Part shown: piece after piece, positions 63,095 to 64,000 of the stretch | Layout: each line of letters opens with the position of its first letter | How positions within the stretch are numbered: position 1 is the stretch's first letter | NCBI GenBank assembly: GCA_032718475.1 | Contig: JAUCBJ010009046.1 | Span: forward strand, 31,896-95,895 | From: Nemertoderma westbladi | Lineage: Eukaryota; Xenacoelomorpha; Nemertodermatida; Nemertodermatidae | Direction of reading: 5' to 3' | Length of the DNA: 64,000 nt | The notes under the pieces: model-generated | What the model was told of the DNA's origin: nothing | Seen by the model: the letters and a program-made list of their open reading frames with translations, nothing else | The model's database searches: none | Program-made: the position numbers and the translations under genes

Positions 63095-64000
63095 TGTACT
63101 GTACAGTACAGTAGGCCTTGTTACTACACCTTGGGTACCTAATACCCATTTTTTGACGAATTCTTTCATATGAAAATGGCTTTTACCATGAGGTTTTTTG
63201 TTCTGGAACAATTATTTGAACTTCTGGCAGTAATATGGAGGGGCACTGGTATTGCTTGGGTGACCCTTTTTGACCAATTCTGATTAAAATCAATTAGATA
63301 CTTCCACGGCATTTTTTTGAAAATTTTTTTCTTTGAGTATGGTTTGCTGACATTCGATTTAGTGGTAGCTAGTAAATTTTTTTGGTAGCTAGTGTTTTTA
63401 AAAATACAAAAAAAAATAATTTTTCTGCATTTATTTAAAACTATAGTCACCATTTTTCAATAAATTCTAGAATGTATTTTTTCTCATGTTATAGATCAAT
63501 TATAGTATAGTAGATCATGTATACAGCTAATTCGTGAGAATTTTTATATATTTTTATGGGTATTGTGTTTCATGGCGTTTTATGTTCTAGAACATGTTAA
63601 CAATTTGATATTGTCTACTAAATTTTTTTCTGTTCTAGAACATTATTAGTTATAGTAGCTAAGCTAGTGTATTTATGGAGCTATTTTAGTAGGTATTTAA
63701 AATATTTAAAACTGATTATTTCTTAATGTTGCGAATGGCTATATGTTGGAGGTAGGTGTAAAACGCGGATCCGGATTCCAAAATTATAAATTAAGGGAAA
63801 GGAGCAGGTAACAGTGGCACGTTATTTTAACCAAAACAATAAACTAAAGTCAATAGAACAGGTTATATATAGTTTTATTTTTGGGAGTTATAAAAATGTA
63901 AAAAAAATCGACTTCCGTAGGGGCAATGTTAAATGTAGAACCCGGATCCGGATCCGAGTTTTACTCTGACCCATATGTCAGTATGTTGGGTGGTTAACAA
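63095..64000. other. AT-rich right flank, no gene recognised
   Basis: A 95-aa minus frame (63166-63453) shows no recognisable motif. Noted: gttctagaac-type palindromes at 63464-63473, 63582-63595 and 63631-63642, with a variant near 63200, and ggatccggat repeats near 63767 and 63943. Confidence 0.5.

Noticed and set aside
61058-63211. Open frames of 609-717 aa on both strands in the 27-bp array
   Set aside because: A period divisible by 3 without stops gives open frames in several registers on both strands at once; no frame shows codon-level preference, a signal or a known motif.
1-64000. Telomeric or classical centromeric satellite
   Set aside because: No TTAGGG-type repeats and no 150-180-bp monomers; the arrays are short-unit minisatellites, two of them traceable to exon junctions.

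Overview
The window looks like a piece of a repeat-rich metazoan (invertebrate) nuclear genome. It has spliced exons of a nicotinic acetylcholine receptor gene with canonical GT/AG borders, an intronless RNase H2 subunit B gene, a complete LTR retrotransposon, a LINE remnant and a small TIR transposon. No bacterial operons, CRISPR array or rRNA were seen. The phylum cannot be fixed from the sequence. About two thirds of the window is tandem repeat, in a dozen arrays with periods of 27 to 54 bp.

Left part (1-35100): a nicotinic-type Cys-loop receptor gene runs on the minus strand. Three ligand-binding-domain exons are readable at 32461-32594, 3044-3195 and 2412-2595. Their reading phases fit together, and the third carries the Cys-loop. 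The start and the transmembrane part lie outside the window or were not found. The intron between the first two exons is about 29.3 kb and is almost entirely a 38/40-bp satellite (3286-32477, with a 100-N gap at 21075-21174). The intron after the third exon begins with a 44-bp array (1484-2448). The central observation is that both arrays are amplified exon/intron junctions: each unit is the last 17 or 36 bases of the adjacent exon plus the first 21-23 or 8 bases of the intron, so the 5' splice site is copied hundreds and about 22 times respectively. A third array in the upstream intron (46 bp, 32634-35100) also carries GTAAGT on the gene's strand in nearly every unit, but its parent exon was not found.

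Middle part (35101-47247): a 31-bp satellite family occurs in four blocks. Two of them form a foldback structure (about 35602-37866) with inverted flanks around a roughly 620-bp centre. Next come a GATC-rich 467-bp tandem duplication and another 31-bp array, which is split by a full-length Ty3/Gypsy-type retrotransposon on the minus strand (41369-45757). The element has identical 175-bp LTRs, a 5-bp target duplication, gag and pol, and a textbook -1 frameshift signal (GGGAAAC, 6-nt spacer, 9-bp stem) at the gag/pol overlap.

Right part (47248-64000): this holds a 34-bp array with palindromic units, a 116-bp near-perfect hairpin, a 33-bp array, a broken LINE 3' end, a 54-bp array split by a 490-bp TIR element with TAA duplications, the RNASEH2B-like gene (59437-60384, plus strand), and a 27-bp array with a left-to-right base-variant cline. 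The long open frames inside arrays whose period is a multiple of three are treated as artefacts of periodicity, not genes.
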